Of a DNA stretch of 64,000 nt, positions 12,980-25,440 are shown piece after piece. The stretch is from positions 98,260,532-98,324,531 of the forward strand of contig CM073591.1 in NCBI GenBank assembly GCA_037074705.1, written 5' to 3'. The notes below the pieces were generated by a model. It was not told where the DNA came from. It worked only from the letters and a program-made list of their open reading frames with translations, and searched no databases. This DNA comes from Zhengitettix transpicula (lineage: Eukaryota > Arthropoda > Insecta > Orthoptera > Tetrigidae). Both the position numbers and the translations under genes were made by a program. Numbering within the stretch: position 1 is the first letter of the stretch; the number at the start of each line of letters is the position of its first letter.

Positions 12980-13566
12980 ATAAGAGAGATAGGAAACGGG
13001 AAATTGGCCTGCGAGAGGATTCTCTCGCAGGTATCATTGCGAGGGATGTTCTCTCGCAATCAAAACCTTGTAGGAGAGATACGAAGGGGCTACCTTTGGG
13101 TATGCCATTTCCTCCCCGTTTTTGAACTAAGGTTCCCTTAAGCCGAGGCACCGCGGCCTGTTCTGAGAGGTGTATGTTCCGGGGTCACAGACCTTGGGCA
13201 TACGGTAAGAGTTGTCCGCTATTCCCATTGGAATAGTCGGCCAGCTGCCTCCAAAACTGGGTGTGGTACGGAGAAGGGAATGCTGCGTCCTCACAGCAAA
13301 CTCCTCTCCCGCTATCGGAAGGGCGTGGGACAAGTACCCAATGCCCGACCTACCTGGTTAAGGTTTTTCTAGGGTTTTCCCTGCATTTATTTAGGCAAAT
13401 GCCGGTTAGGATCCTTAAACCATAGCCCGGGGGCCCTAGTTAACCCTTGGCTACATTCCTCTACCCTTTCGCATCCCCCCTTTCAAATCCCTTCCTATGC
13501 TATTAAAGGGGAGTTTTCCCAACGTGTATTACCCTCATGTAGCCTGTTGCCCTAAAAAAGGAAAAG
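12980..13566 (+). mobile_element. R-family retroposon, near full-length copy R-c
   Basis: Begins with a hairpin-forming segment, GGCCTGCGAGAGGATTCTCT followed by CGCAGG (13008-13033), then a second CTCTCGCAA motif. It continues through the conserved GATACGAAGGGGCTACC, GGTCACAGACCTTGGGCATA and GGAATAGTCGGCCAGCTGCC blocks and ends CTGTTGCCCTAAAAAAGG. At ~560 bp it is the longest copy and gives the best view of the family. Short open frames on both strands within it do not look like protein-coding sequence. Confidence 0.75.
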
Positions 13567-16500
13567 GTTTTGACCGTATGTTTACTAATTTTTAAGACCA
13601 GTATTAATTTGACACTAATTTCTTGGTAATTTCCAATATTTTATAGTTAACCATACGTGACACACTTAACCACGTTTATGCCGTTGGGGATAGCACTTCA
13701 TCTAAACCGAGACGATGAATGCCATCGAACTCCCAAACTCTCGGTACTTTTGAAGAATTTAAATCAGCACCTTCGGATTCCCATACCATTTATTATCGGA
13801 CAGTTTTCAATATTACAGGAACCGGGAGTATCGCTGCTGATTAACAGAGGAAAAATACTTTTGGTACCAAACGATGAGAGAAAAAGTTGAGAGGAAAAAT
13901 TTGTAGAGCGAAAAAAGGAGAGAAAAGGTGAACAGAATGAGTTTCTTAAGTGATGCTAACCGACAAATCTAGGGTCGATTGAGATGAAGATCCTCTGAAG
14001 AGTCACGCAACATGTAAATTTTGGCCAACCAAATCGACCTAGGAGACAATGTAGCTGACCTTACCTGGTAACAGTCCTGGAATAAGCCAGCGCTGCACGA
14101 CAACACTCGATCCTCAACGTCGAGTTCCAGTTTGTAAGAAAATATACGTATTTGTATGATATGTTTCGAAACATAAATTACCACTATATTTAATTATACT
14201 ACTGATTTGAAGTTCGTAGGTATCAGAGGAAATATTTTGTGTAGGTAATCATTTTAAATAATAGGAACGATGACGATTATTTTATAATAACTTATACTTA
14301 ATTTCCCGTTTTAATTTAATTTATGATAAAATTAACTTTGGTCCAAAAACTATTAAAATACCCAGTTAAAATAAATAGAACCCACTATTAATTAAAGTTT
14401 ACTACAGCCGCTTACTATATTTCGTAAAAAATCTCCCATAAAGTGAAAAGTGACCCAAAATGTGAAGTGAAGCAATTTGATTCTCAGAATGATAAAAGTG
14501 AAGGAACTACCCTTTCATTACATATGCATGTCACATCTGCTAAAAGTTGCATGAAACGTACTTCGCTGGATCATTATCACTTGTGTAATTGTGTACTATT
14601 TTCTTTAGCAGCGTCACATTGTTTGGAAGGGAGCTGCACAATACAGCTCGCAGAATATTATGCGGGTCGCTGTTATTTGTGTAACGTCTTGAATATGCAA
14701 GCAGGACTCGACGGATGTCAGATGCTTTCTTGTAACGCAGTCATGAACTTTCTCAGAATTTATTTATAACTTTCTTTGTTGGCAGCATTCGCCACTTGAA
14801 CCTATTTTTTGTCACTACAACAGAATTTTAAGTAATATTGTACTTGAGCCATTCTATTAATAGGTACGTACTATGTATTTACGTGAACTTAGAAGTTGGA
14901 TAACGGAAAACATTTCATTTTATACTGTAGCAAATCAAAAATTAATAATAACAAATTAAAAATTATCTCACATTTCGAGAATATAGTTTAAATTTTACTG
15001 GCTAGATAAGTCAGTAATATATATAATGAGGTTTAATAAAATACGGTTTAAGCATAAAAAATTTATTGTACGTTTTTACGACGTTTCGTCCGTATTTATT
15101 TTTGATAACTACGACTGCTTCTTCAGTTTTGCACATGTTTCATTTTAATGTATATTATGTACTATGTTTTTATATTAAATGTAAATGAATTTCAGTAATT
15201 TTAGATTTATCTGGATATATTATCAACTATCATTGTATGTAGTTTTTATATTAAATTTAAATGAATTTCAGTAATTTTAGATTTATCTGGATCGTCGAGC
15301 GCATCATAATAATAATGCAGTTAATTTAATATTGAGTTCGAACGTTTGCTTAATATTGTTATTACCTGAAGAGACCTGAATCTTACTGAAGAAACGTAAT
15401 TTATACAATAAAATTTTTATGATGAAATGGTAATTTTATTTATCCTTATTATCTACTTTTCCATACTTTTCCGTACTTTTTATTACGTTATAATAATAAT
15501 AATTTTCTATATTTATTGTTTAGCAAGTATCGGCCGCCTCACTGGGAATAAATTACGAAGTGATAATTTCATTCATAAATATGATATTTACAATTTTGAA
15601 ATTTTAGTATGAAACGTAAATTGAATCACAGTTTCTTTAAAATACTTTATTATAAAAAATATATATAATTTGTGAGAAGAATTTTGCTATTTTAGAAGTT
15701 CAGTTGTGTCACTTTAGGCTCTTCTTTGCACCTGACGAAATGCACAAGGATCCCAGAAACGTTGTGTGGTATTTATATTATCACTTTTTTTTGTCTGAAT
15801 TGGCTATCTTTATTATTCATTATTTTCAATCAGACGTAATTTTTTGATTGTAAGAATAAATTTTCCATTAGTCATAACTGACTATTACGGAAGTGGTTCT
15901 TGTAACTATACGTTTGGAGCATAGTACTATGTTGAAGTGAAACCTATACTGTACGTTTCCATTGGAAGTATTTCTATTTGTAATTAGTTTATGTTAGTTA
16001 TAGAAACACGTGGAATTTTTCATTATGTAAAATTTTTCTTTCCCGTAAATGAATTAATTTTTGAAATTTTCACATTTATCTAACAAACATTTTTCTTAGT
16101 TTATTTATGATTTTATACTTTGTATTTTCCTACTTACATCTATTTACTAATTGTATATTTGTTTTAATTGTCTATATTTTGTATTTAATTTTTTAAGTAT
16201 TTTGCCTATTGATCTTATTTTTTTATGTGCTGTTTTTTTATATTATTAATGTATTTTTAATAGTTGTATCTAACATAATTTTAACAATTTTCCATACATA
16301 CGCATGAAACCGATGACATTCTTGACTACAGACAATAGGAATAGTAGACAAAGTAATGCTGCACATACGGACTTATAATTGGTAAATGCTGAGAAAATCC
16401 AAATGAAGTGCTTGAGCAAGGATAAATATGGTATATTTTGTATTATAAAAATAATTAAGCAGCTTATTTTTTATTTTAGATTATTGTTCTGCATCATTCA

Positions 16501-16948
16501 TTTATACGTCTAGAAGAACATGATGTAGAGTTTTTGTATCAACTTTCCATTTTTCCTCTTTGATAATTTTTTCTCTATTAAAATTATTTACTGAATATAG
16601 CTAATTAAAGCAAAATCGTTATTAATCAGCCAATTATAATGGTTTGATATATGTATTTTAGAGGCTTGTTCTAAGCTCTGTAGTAGTCATCTACTTTCGT
16701 CTGAAGTTGATAGAAATGATATACTAAAAAGATTCATTTCATATTGACTAGTATTTTGCTGTACACGAGATGTTAAAGCATACATATATAATAATAGTGT
16801 GCGTTTAATTTAATTATGATTTCACATTTTATACGGTTGGAATTGTCTGCAGTGTTTTGAAATATTTTATTAGGGGGAAGAATTTATAAGCTCACGTTGT
16901 ATTTCTGTGATAATAATCAATGTAGTGAACGAGTATATTTCTTTTCAG
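13567..16948. other. AT-rich DNA with scattered degenerate retroelement-like ends
   Basis: No gene recognised. Motifs related to CTGAAGAAG...GACGAAACGT occur at 15068-15127 (minus), 15364-15400 (plus) and 15718-15765. A ~60-bp sequence (GAATTTCAGTAATTTTAGAT and flanks) is repeated at 15188-15230 and 15261-15305, a local tandem duplication. The open frame at 14443-14769 (108 codons) has no recognisable motif. Confidence 0.45.
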
Positions 16949-17028
16949 ATCCTCTAGAACGTCTTAGTAACAGCTGCAGGAGCGTAGATCGGCAGCAGCA
17001 TCATAGATGTCTTCACAACCACCGAAAG
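16949..17028 (+). CDS. Candidate first coding exon of an unidentified gene
   Basis: A pyrimidine-rich tract ending TATATTTCTTTTCAG precedes the segment, and it ends CCGAAAG followed by GTAAAA, a good donor. Inside, an ATG at 17007-17009 opens a frame reading MSSQPPK plus one base (phase 1). The part before the ATG (16949-17006) would be 5' UTR and contains stops, as expected. The segment is GC-richer than its flanks. Seven codons are too few to name a protein, and no downstream exon with a phase-1 acceptor was found before 32.9 kb. Chance splice-like sites remain possible. Confidence 0.33.
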
Positions 17029-18240
17029 GTAAAAAATATTTTGGATACTTAGCATTAATATTTTATTTATTTTTTACATCATGGTTGGAAGATTACAGCG
17101 TGAATATTATTTTGAAAAAATCATAGCAAATTGTTGCATTAACACCATACGAAATGTATGGTAATTAACTTAGCCTTGGCTACTTCAGCTAGGTTAATAA
17201 CTACTTACAAAATCTAAGAGATGACACTGCTAATATCAAAACAAGTTCTCTCACCGAATTCCATGCCGATGTGATTTCGGTTTTTCATGCTAAATTGTAT
17301 TTCAATAAAATATCACCCAGATGGGTGCCGCGTTAATTCAAAGTGGTCATTAAGATGACTCGTTTAGCGCTTTCTTGACGTAATCCTGACGAGTTTCTAC
17401 TTTGTTACGTATCTGATAATGAAACATATATCCACTCCAATTGAAAAACTATAATCGAAACGGAGGTTACTCCTGCCTAGTTCGATGATAAACAATCAAT
17501 TTAAACACACATTCCAAATTATTTCGGTGTTTCTATCAGCGAATCCTGACGATGTAGGCTAAATGAGGAAAAATTATGCACCCACACGGCATTGAAACAA
17601 GTGTACCCGATTGTCGATGCAAATTTTGGGCATACCAACGCTCGCGTCCAGACTAATTTGTTCAATCGTCGGAACAACTCCAGAATTACAGCTAATTACG
17701 GGAACGTGGAATATAGTGCGTGTATGTTTTATGTATTAAGAAGCAATGTGAAAGCTATAACGCTCATTAATTTTATTAGACTCCACTGATTCATTATGAA
17801 AAGGCTATATGTAGGTTCTTTTTTAAATCTTTTGGAAATCATACCGCGAAAATATAATTTCTTCAATATAATTAACTTATAATTCTACGAATGAAAGAGT
17901 TATAGTAAAATTAATAATCACATTACAAAACAAAAATCTCAAATACGAACTTTCCACGTTTCTGAGCGTTTATAAAACAAAGTTGTTTTCACCTGAGTCA
18001 CATTTTTCGTGTAAGAAACGTTTCGTCTGTTAAAAATTTGTCGCATTCTGCTCATTATGAAAATTCTTATTCCACCCAATGCATCCCATTCCTTCCTATA
18101 CCAATTATTATGATAATTTCACATTATTATTTCCTTATATACTTAAATTTCATCGCACAGCAGTAAAAAAGGAAGTATCCGTTTCTTGATTTCAATCAGC
18201 GTAGTCTTCAACAGAAATTTGCGTTAATTTCTTGTAACGC
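17029..18240. other. Non-coding DNA, possibly intron
   Basis: No recognisable gene or repeat. If 16949-17028 is an exon, this is the start of its downstream intron. A short AACGTTTCGTCTG motif occurs near 18018. Confidence 0.45.
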
Positions 18241-18611
18241 CCCTCCACCCCCACCCCTAGTGGTGCTCCTTCCTCATGCTGTAAGGGGGTTCAAATTATG
18301 CTTAGATAACATCGGTAGAAACACTGTAAATCTCTTTGACCTCTAAAAATATTTATCCGAGTTAAATATCGGCCGTTTTAGCATGTTTGAATATTTACAA
18401 CCCTCAACCCCCGCTCCAGCGGGTGGTAGACGTGTCTCACTCCGACAGTGTTTGTTTCCTGATCGCAAGGAACACGTGTACGAAATTGGGTGATATTTTC
18501 TCTGCGGATGTAGATTAGGGTTATGGATGTCGCTGAGTTTATTTATGACAACCTGGGCAACGCGCGGGTGTCGGGGGTGGGCAACCAGAGCAACGCTGGG
18601 CACCCAGCTAG
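18241..18611 (+). mobile_element. Rearranged Helitron/Helentron-like fragment
   Basis: The first ~270 bp (18241-18515) match the ~280-bp tandem monomer of the Helitron at 23252-26404, but in minus orientation. The last ~95 bp are in plus orientation: a GTTATGGATGTCGCTGAG block, then AACGCTGGGCACCCAGCTAG, ending CTAG at 18608-18611 and followed by T, like the 3' ends at 26404 and 36635. The orientation switch inside one short copy indicates inversion or template switching. Confidence 0.75.
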
Positions 18612-20404
18612 TAGGAAATAAAATACAACAATCGAGTATACGTAGCTATGAAAATAAATCAATTAAAAATAAATAAAACAAACATCAAATTTAAAAATGC
18701 ATATGAAAAAATAATTTCTTAATTGTGAAAAACTTTAATAATAATCATATTGATATGGAAAGAAAAAATTTAAACATAATTACAAATTTGTATGTTACTA
18801 TTATTGCCACACGTTGATTTCGCGTAGGGTTAGAGTAGACTAAATAAAATGTTTAAGGATTTCTTGGTACTATTGCTTGTTATCTTCGGTTTCAAAATGG
18901 ATAACATATTTTTCTGATTCTTGTAATATTTGCGGTTAAATATATAAAGCGGTAATGAATTAAATTTTTGAACGGGCTAAATTTATAAACGGGTGAAAAG
19001 ATGACCGTTCAAATTTGAATTTTTCTACTTTATTTGGGTATAACATTGATTTACCAAATATCAAGTCAAATATTCAGATTAAGAGGAATTTCAGAACAAA
19101 AAATCGTAATAGTCTTTATCAAATACCAATCACAGGCCATATATCGTGCCACAGCCAGTCACATCTCTGGATGAGCAAGTAGCAATCAGAAACTACCACG
19201 TCAATACTTTCTTTAAATGCTATGTTTAGTATATTAACTAGATTAAATTGAACTGAAAGGGTATGCATTATTGGAGCAAGATATATTTGAATATAATATA
19301 CACATTTCACATGTAATTATTTTTGTATATATAATTTACATAAATAAAACTCAATAACGGCAGAACAGTTTTAAATGAATTAAGGTAATAAATTACCGAT
19401 TATGTACGGGTTCCTATTCTTTAATATTTATTCTTTCTTATTATTATTTGTATGTTTGTTTAATAGTTAAAATTTAATTTTTCCTGAAGAATGTAAGTAG
19501 TTCTAATGTTCTTATTTGCTTTCATAAAGTAAAATTTGTATTTTGAAACTGATAATGTTTCGTCCTGGATCACGGTATTAAAATATGTTTCTCCGTAAGC
19601 TAAGGAAGTTTACGACTAAGTAAAAATTATGATTAATCGGCCATCTGCCCTGTGTTTAGTCAAACAGAAAACCAATATAATTGTTATTCGAAATTGAAAT
19701 TTTAAGTTGTTATTATCACTTCTTTTGCCTGTATTTGGCTATCTTTCTTCTTCTTATTGTTAATAATAGTAATTGTAAACCCCTAAATCCTAAGGCGGAA
19801 TAATATGAAGTAATTAGGCGCGTTATTCCTTTTAAATATTTTTGCTTAGATTTCTCTTGTATATCGTTTTCATTCATATCAATTAATTTTCTTTGTTGTT
19901 TCGCCTGTTGAAATTTGTCATGACACAGATAAGGAAACACTACCTTAGGGGAGTATCATGCGGCCGCATAAGCAACCATCGTGTCTAAAGCCTGAGCCTT
20001 CGAGGCGGTGGATTACGGGATCAATGCCTGGCCTACACGGTGAGGGCTTTGCTATTCCTGAGCCACCGATAACCTCTCTGTCTTCTGGAAGCAGCTCTTA
20101 TCTACGTCTAGTATAGCTGACTTTATCTGTATCTTAATTGTTTACGTAACAAATATGAAGATAAAATATAATTTAGTGTTAAAATTACCGCAATGGTAAA
20201 TTTTCTTATGGATATCCAGTTAATGGCACAATTAAATGATCAATGTTTTTATTTTGACAATATATTATAGTGTCAAATATATTGCTATAACAGTGAGTCA
20301 AGTAATAATTTAAAACATTCTAACGTCTGTAATTCTAATGCAAATTACAAAATAGCCGATCAAGGACTCAAACTTTGTGCAATACAAATAGTATAAGAAC
20401 AGAA
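18612..20404. other. AT-rich DNA, no gene seen
   Basis: No recognisable coding sequence. A GC-richer stretch at 19965-20110 contains GAGCCTTCGAGGCGGTGG and GGGATCAATGCCTGGCC, which faintly recall tRNA-derived promoter boxes. I could not place it in the SINE family described below. Confidence 0.45.
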
Positions 20405-21050
20405 TAAATTATTTTCATCAATGCTTTGCCCTGAAGGGTATAAAACTGAATTAACCCTTCAGTGTATAGTGTAGCATATATGAACCATAACTTTTATTAT
20501 CACCCCAGAGGTTTCTAAGAGAGCTAATTTGTGATGTAGATATGAAACAATATGCACTTAAGAAAATGTGAAATTTTTGGCATCCGTGGATATGTTAAAA
20601 CATGCTTGTCCTAGATTTTTGTGAGTCAACCCCTAAGGCCAGTTTTTCTACTTGACAGACAAGTTCAGAATATTTATTTTCTTATTTTTTTTATGTTTTT
20701 TACAAGAAAGAAAATTAAATCATCATTACCAGGGCATTCTAATTGCACTAAAATAATAATTATCCAATTAATGTGAATTATTGATAAATCAGACCTATTT
20801 ATATTTATGTTGGATATGTGCAACTTCATAAACCAAATTGACTTTGCTCACATTTGATTTTTTTTGGTTATTTTTTTCGTATTGTATTCGAAAAAAATAA
20901 TTTAGTTTAAAAAATACAAAAATTAATGCACTAAAGGTTTAAAGGATCATGGTGGAAATATCTGGACCGGACTGGAAATCGAACCCAGAATCTCCGCTTA
21001 GTACGCGACGCTAGTACTATTTGAGCTACCCTTGCCGAAATCCCCGTTAG
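20405..21050 (-). mobile_element. tRNA-derived SINE, copy S-1, interrupted by a MITE
   Basis: On the minus strand the 3' flank at 21050 leads into a tRNA-like head: GGTAGCTCAAATAGTACTAG (A-box-like) and, about 45 bases on, GGGTTCGATTTCC (B box). A body ending TTTCCACCATGATCC follows. It matches the copies at 37140-37262 and 37904-38125. The tail is cut at a TTAA by the piggyBac-like element at 20455-20938. The rest of the tail, matching AATTCAGTTTCATGGCCTTT of S-3, resumes left of the insert at 20405-20450. SINEs are transcribed by RNA polymerase III and mobilised by a LINE. Confidence 0.72.
20455..20938 (+). mobile_element. piggyBac-like MITE, 484 bp
   Basis: Flanked by TTAA at 20451-20454 and 20939-20942, the target duplication specific to piggyBac-type transposases. 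The ends are CCCTTCAGTGTAT on the left and, inverted, ACCTTTAGTGCAT on the right. It is homologous to 42123-42868 in the opposite orientation, sharing CACTTAAGAAAA, GGCATCCGTGGA, GAGTCAACCCCT and TAAATCAGACCTA blocks. It lacks roughly 260 bp of the other copy's interior and has no transposase ORF, so it is non-autonomous. Confidence 0.8.
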
Positions 21051-21171
21051 GGGCGAACTTTCGCCTTAATACAGACTCGCCTAAAATTTATATATCACAT
21101 TCTCCGCATCCAAGTATTAGAACTTCAATGAAGATTTTGCCTGTAAATTTATCATAAGTATAATGATTTAA

Positions 21172-21262
21172 TTCAAGAACATAGCCTTTAAAACTGAGCT
21201 TCGATTGAAATGATTTATTCTGTTCGATTCCCGGTGCGGTCGAAATTTTTTCTTCCAGATAC
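21172..21262 (+). repeat. Partial SINE-family sequences
   Basis: A tail segment (ACTGAGCTTCGATTGAAAT) matches the tail of S-3 (TCTGAGCTTCGAGTGAAAG). It is followed by a separate head fragment with the B box TGTTCGATTCCCGG and the downstream GTCGAAATTTTTT. Two plus-oriented partial copies appear joined. Confidence 0.5.
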
Positions 21263-23019
21263 TCTAAAACAATTAGGTCATTACAGTTAAGTCTTAATAA
21301 TAGAGCTATATCGATGGATGCAAACATTTTGATTTATATAATAATAATTTTAAATTTAATAACAAGTAACGTAATACTCAAACAATATAATAAATTAATT
21401 AATCATAAAAGATGATCATAAACATTAGCAAGAATTTGTATCATCCAACGTTAATTCAATTAATGTGATTCTTGTTTTCCTATGTATGAAAGAATTATGA
21501 CAGGCAAATTTTTGAAGTTGGAAGATTTTCCCGGAGAATATGTTGTACAAGCAACTATTGTGCTTCCACCCGGGTGACAGCAACGCCATTGAAACGTCGT
21601 GGCCTAATCCTATAGTTATCCGGATGAAATCCCAGGGGTTACTTATACTTGAATATTTTTTATATAACAAATATCCCTATAATAAATATCAACAAATTTT
21701 AAATTATAATTTAAAATAAAATTAAAAAATGGTACTAAGTTAGCTCTAGAAAGTTTGCTATTAGAAAAAAAAAGCACGTTTTGTGAACAACATATTTATT
21801 CAATTTATATTCAATGTTTTTGTCACTTATACATTGATTTACTTTTATAATAAATATATATTATAATTTTGTTTAATTTTTAAAAGTAAGATAAATTTAT
21901 TACTATTATACAAAGACTGTTATAATTTATTTTTATATACAGGATAATAAACAATCGCATTATATATATATATTAAAAAATCGGATTAATTAGTTATGAT
22001 CAGTAAGACAAGATAACAACAAATAGAAATATAATTCAAATCTCTCATATCAATTTGTTCAGAAACAAAGCTATGCAAACCAACAATTTTATTTTGTACA
22101 ACCAGATATAAGAATTGTGAATTGTGTTTCTATTTATTTTTATTATTGACGATAATGTTTAATTTAGACGAAAGCCTAAATAAAACAAATAAATGCATTG
22201 TGTCTCTAGAAGTGGTTATTTTCATATACATAACTTAAAATAAATTTTAAAAGCCAATGGAATCTGTTACATATTATGAGTAGGAATAAATATGAAAGCG
22301 TAGGAATCCGAATAACATTAACATATAGTAAATTATTATTATGCAATTTAATATTAGATAGCTCCATCTTCTGGATTGGAATTATATAAGTTCGCTCATA
22401 TAAAGTCAGAGTTTCAATTTTCAGATTATATCATCTCCATAATACATAATTCAACAGTCTTTTTAGCAGTAAACTTCGTCGCGTAACATTCAGGAAAAAC
22501 CAAATACGAAACTTATTTATTTTATAGTTTCTCAGTTTTAGTTTTACAATTTGTGGCCCAGATAAAATATTACATGATTTCAAAATATAAAATAGAAGCA
22601 AAATATCGTATGGTAATACAACGCGCATAAAAAGTACAGCCGCTGACGTAATAAATGAAGTGGTGTATCTTGGCCATCCTAATTTGGGCTTTTCAAAGAT
22701 TTTCAAAATCGTTGTTGTGAATAGAGTTGGAATATTTCTCCAGAGTCACCTCATTTCACAAAATATCTAATAAAATCGGGGTAATAATTGAAGCGGGACA
22801 TTCACACAGTGGTCACGTCAATAACTGGAGAATGTGTCACATAACTTATCAGTTTCGCAACCGTCTGCGAGGATTATGCAATCGCCGAATGCGTTTGTCA
22901 CATATCAGGGGCAGTGAGACCTCACACCAGTGCACAAAAACTGACAAGAACAGCGCTGGGAATAAAGATAACTATATTAAATTATAAACAAATTTAATAA
23001 CGTCTGTTGAAAATAGTAA
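21263..23019. other. AT-rich DNA, no gene seen
   Basis: Very AT-rich. Open frames at 21425-21670 and 22431-22706 (minus) carry no recognised motif. Confidence 0.5.
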
Positions 23020-23130
23020 TGTAAAAACGACATTTACAACAGACAAAGTTAAAAATGTAATCAACTTAAACTAAGTAAATTTGAATTTAAAACTGCCGGA
23101 TGTTTTGGTGGGATTGGCGTCTTTTTGTAA
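23020..23130 (-). repeat. Dispersed repeat, partner of 27478-27575
   Basis: The block ACTAAGTAAATTTGAATTTA followed by AAACTGCCGGA is found as its reverse complement at 27481-27516 almost without change. Similarity continues more loosely through the ACAGACAAAGTT segment. Family unknown. Confidence 0.65.
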
Positions 23131-23269
23131 CGGAGAATAACTAAATAGGAGGTAGGTACAAAAAATGCATTTTTCGATTATCGTTTTAATAAATTCTTTA
23201 TAGTTTTATTTTCATACTGCTGTTTTTTTCTACATCGATTGCTCTTTTTTATCTTATAAATAAAAAAGA

Positions 23270-23346
23270 GTGTATGTATGTTTGTTTGTATGTTTGTTTG
23301 TATGTTTGTTTGTATGTTTGTTTGTATGTTTGTATGTTTGTATGTT
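23270..23346 (+). repeat. (TATG)(TTTG)n microsatellite at Helitron 5' end
   Basis: Tandem TATGTTTGTTTG units make up the 5' subterminal region. Shorter versions stand at the same place in the units starting at 33111 and 34275 and, inverted, at about 52925-52990, 54280-54320 and 55405-55435. Length varies between copies. Confidence 0.9.
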
Positions 23347-25440
23347 CGTTATACAAATCTACACCGGTAGAGCAAATTTCACCAAAATTCGTACACGTGT
23401 TCTTTACGACCAGGAAACAAACACTGTCGGGGTGAGACATGTCTACCACCCCCAGAAGCGGGGATGCACGGGGGTTGAAATATTTAAACATGCTAAAACA
23501 GCCGATATTTTAGTCGGATAATAATTTTTAGGGGTCCAAGATATTTATGGTGTTTCTACCGATGTTTTCTGAATATAATTTTCATCCCCTACACCCTGGG
23601 AAAAGGGCTCCCTTAGGGTTTGGGGTGGAGAATACAAATCTATACCGGTGGATCAAATTTCACCAAATTTCGTACACGTGTTCTTTGCGACCAGGAAAAC
23701 AACACTAACGGGGTGAGACGCGCCTACCACCCCCTGAAGCGAAGGTGGACGGGGGTGGAAATATTTGAACATGTTAAAACAGTCGATATTTCAGTCGGAT
23801 AAATATTTTTAGGGGTCAAAGACATTTATAGTCTTTCCACTGATGATATCTTAATATAATTTTCAACCTCTACACCCTGGGGAAAGAGCACCCCTAGCGT
23901 TTGGGGTGGAGCCCAGAAGCGGGGGTGGACGGGGGAGGAAATATTTGAACATGCTAAAACAGTCGATATTTCAGTCGGATAAATATATTTAGGGGTCAAA
24001 GATATTTATAGTCTTTCCACTGATGATATCTGAATATAATTTTCAACCTCTACAGCCTGGGGAAAGAGCACCCCTAGCGTTTGGGGTGGAGAATACAAAT
24101 CTACACCGCTGGAGCAAATTTCACCAAATTTCGTACACGGGTTCTTTGCGTCCAGGAAAACAACACTAACGGGGTGAGACGCGCCTACCACCCCGAGAAG
24201 CGGGGGTGGACGGGGGTTGAAATATTTAAACATGCTAAAACAGCCGATATTTTAGACGGATAATAATTTTTAGGGGTCCAAGATATTTATGGTGTTTCTA
24301 CCGATGTTTTCTGAATATAATTTTCATCCCCTACACCCTGGGAAAAGGGCACCCTTAGGGTTTGGGGTGGAGAATACAAATCTATACTGCTGGAGCAAAT
24401 TTCACCAAATTTCGTACACGGGTTCTTTGCGTCCAGGAAAACAACACTAACGGGGTGAGACGCGCCTACCACCCCGAGAAGCGGGGTTGGACGGGGGTTG
24501 AAATATTTAAACATGCTAAAACAGCCGATATTTTAGTCGGATAATAATTTTTAGGGGTCCAAGATATTTATGGTGTTTCTACCGATGTTTTCTGAATATA
24601 ATTTTCATCCCCTACACCCTGGGAAAAGGGCACCCTTAGGGTTTGGGGTGGAGAATACAAATATAACGGTGGAGCAAATTTCAACAAATTTCGTACACGG
24701 GTTCTTTGCGACCAGGAAAACAACACTGTCGGGGTGAGACGCGCCTACCACCCCCAGAAGCGGGGGTGGACGGGGGTTGAAATATTTAAACATGCTAAAA
24801 CAGCCGATATTTTAGGCGGATAATAATTTTTAGGGGTCCAAGATATTTATGGTGTTTCTACCGATGTTTTCTGAATATAATTTTCATCCCCTACACCCTG
24901 GGAAAAGGGCACCCTTAGGGTTTGGGGTGGAGAATACAAATATACCGGTGGAGCAAATTTCACCAAATTTCGTACACGGGTTCTTTGCGACAAGGAAAAC
25001 AACAGTCGGGGTGAGACGCGCCTACCACCCCCAGAAGCGGGGGTGGACGGGGGTTGAAATATTTGAACATGCTAAAACAGTCGATATTTCAGTCGGATAA
25101 ATATATTTAGGGGTCAAAGATATTTATAGTCTTTCCACTGATTATATCTGAATATAATTTTCAACCTCTACAGCCTGGGGAAAGAGCACCCCTAGCGTTT
25201 GGGGTGGAGAATACAAATCTACACCGCTGGAGCAAATTTCACCAAATTTCGTACACAAGTTCTTTGCGACCAGGAAAACAACACTGTCGGGGTGAGACGC
25301 GCCTATCACCCCCAGAAGCGGGGGTGGACGGGGGTTGAAATATTTAAACATGCTAAAACAGTCGATATTTCAGTCGGATAAATATTTTTAGGGGTCACAG
25401 ATATTGATAGAGTTTCTACCGACTGTTGGGGTGAGACGCG
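23347..25440 (+). repeat. ~280-bp tandem repeat inside the Helitron
   Basis: The marker GAATACAAATCTA/ATATA recurs near 23349, 23630, 24091, 24371, 24651, 24930 and 25209, a spacing of about 280 bp. One deleted monomer (about 23910) has lost its first ~100 bp. Each monomer contains TTCACCAAATTTCGTACACG, GACCAGGAAAACAACACT, CACCCCCAGAAGCGGGGGTG and GGGTTTGGGGTGGAG blocks. Copies are close in sequence, so amplification is fairly recent or homogenised. Confidence 0.92.

Noticed and set aside
12744..13333. Short frames on both strands in R-family copies (also 57967-58778)
   Set aside because: They vary between copies, overlap on opposite strands and are broken differently in each; not protein-coding.
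23249..25381. Many 60-85-codon frames with a shared sequence (for example GWRIQIYT...NFTKFRTRVLC on plus and MFKYFNPRPPPLLGVVGASH on minus)
   Set aside because: They recur every ~280 bp in both orientations and follow the DNA monomer of the Helitron. They are by-products of the tandem repeat, as are the equivalents at 33-35 kb and 52-55 kb.
23347..25440. CRISPR-like regular array
   Set aside because: Repeat units are ~280 bp and contiguous without unique spacers, the sequence is eukaryotic, and no cas genes are present.
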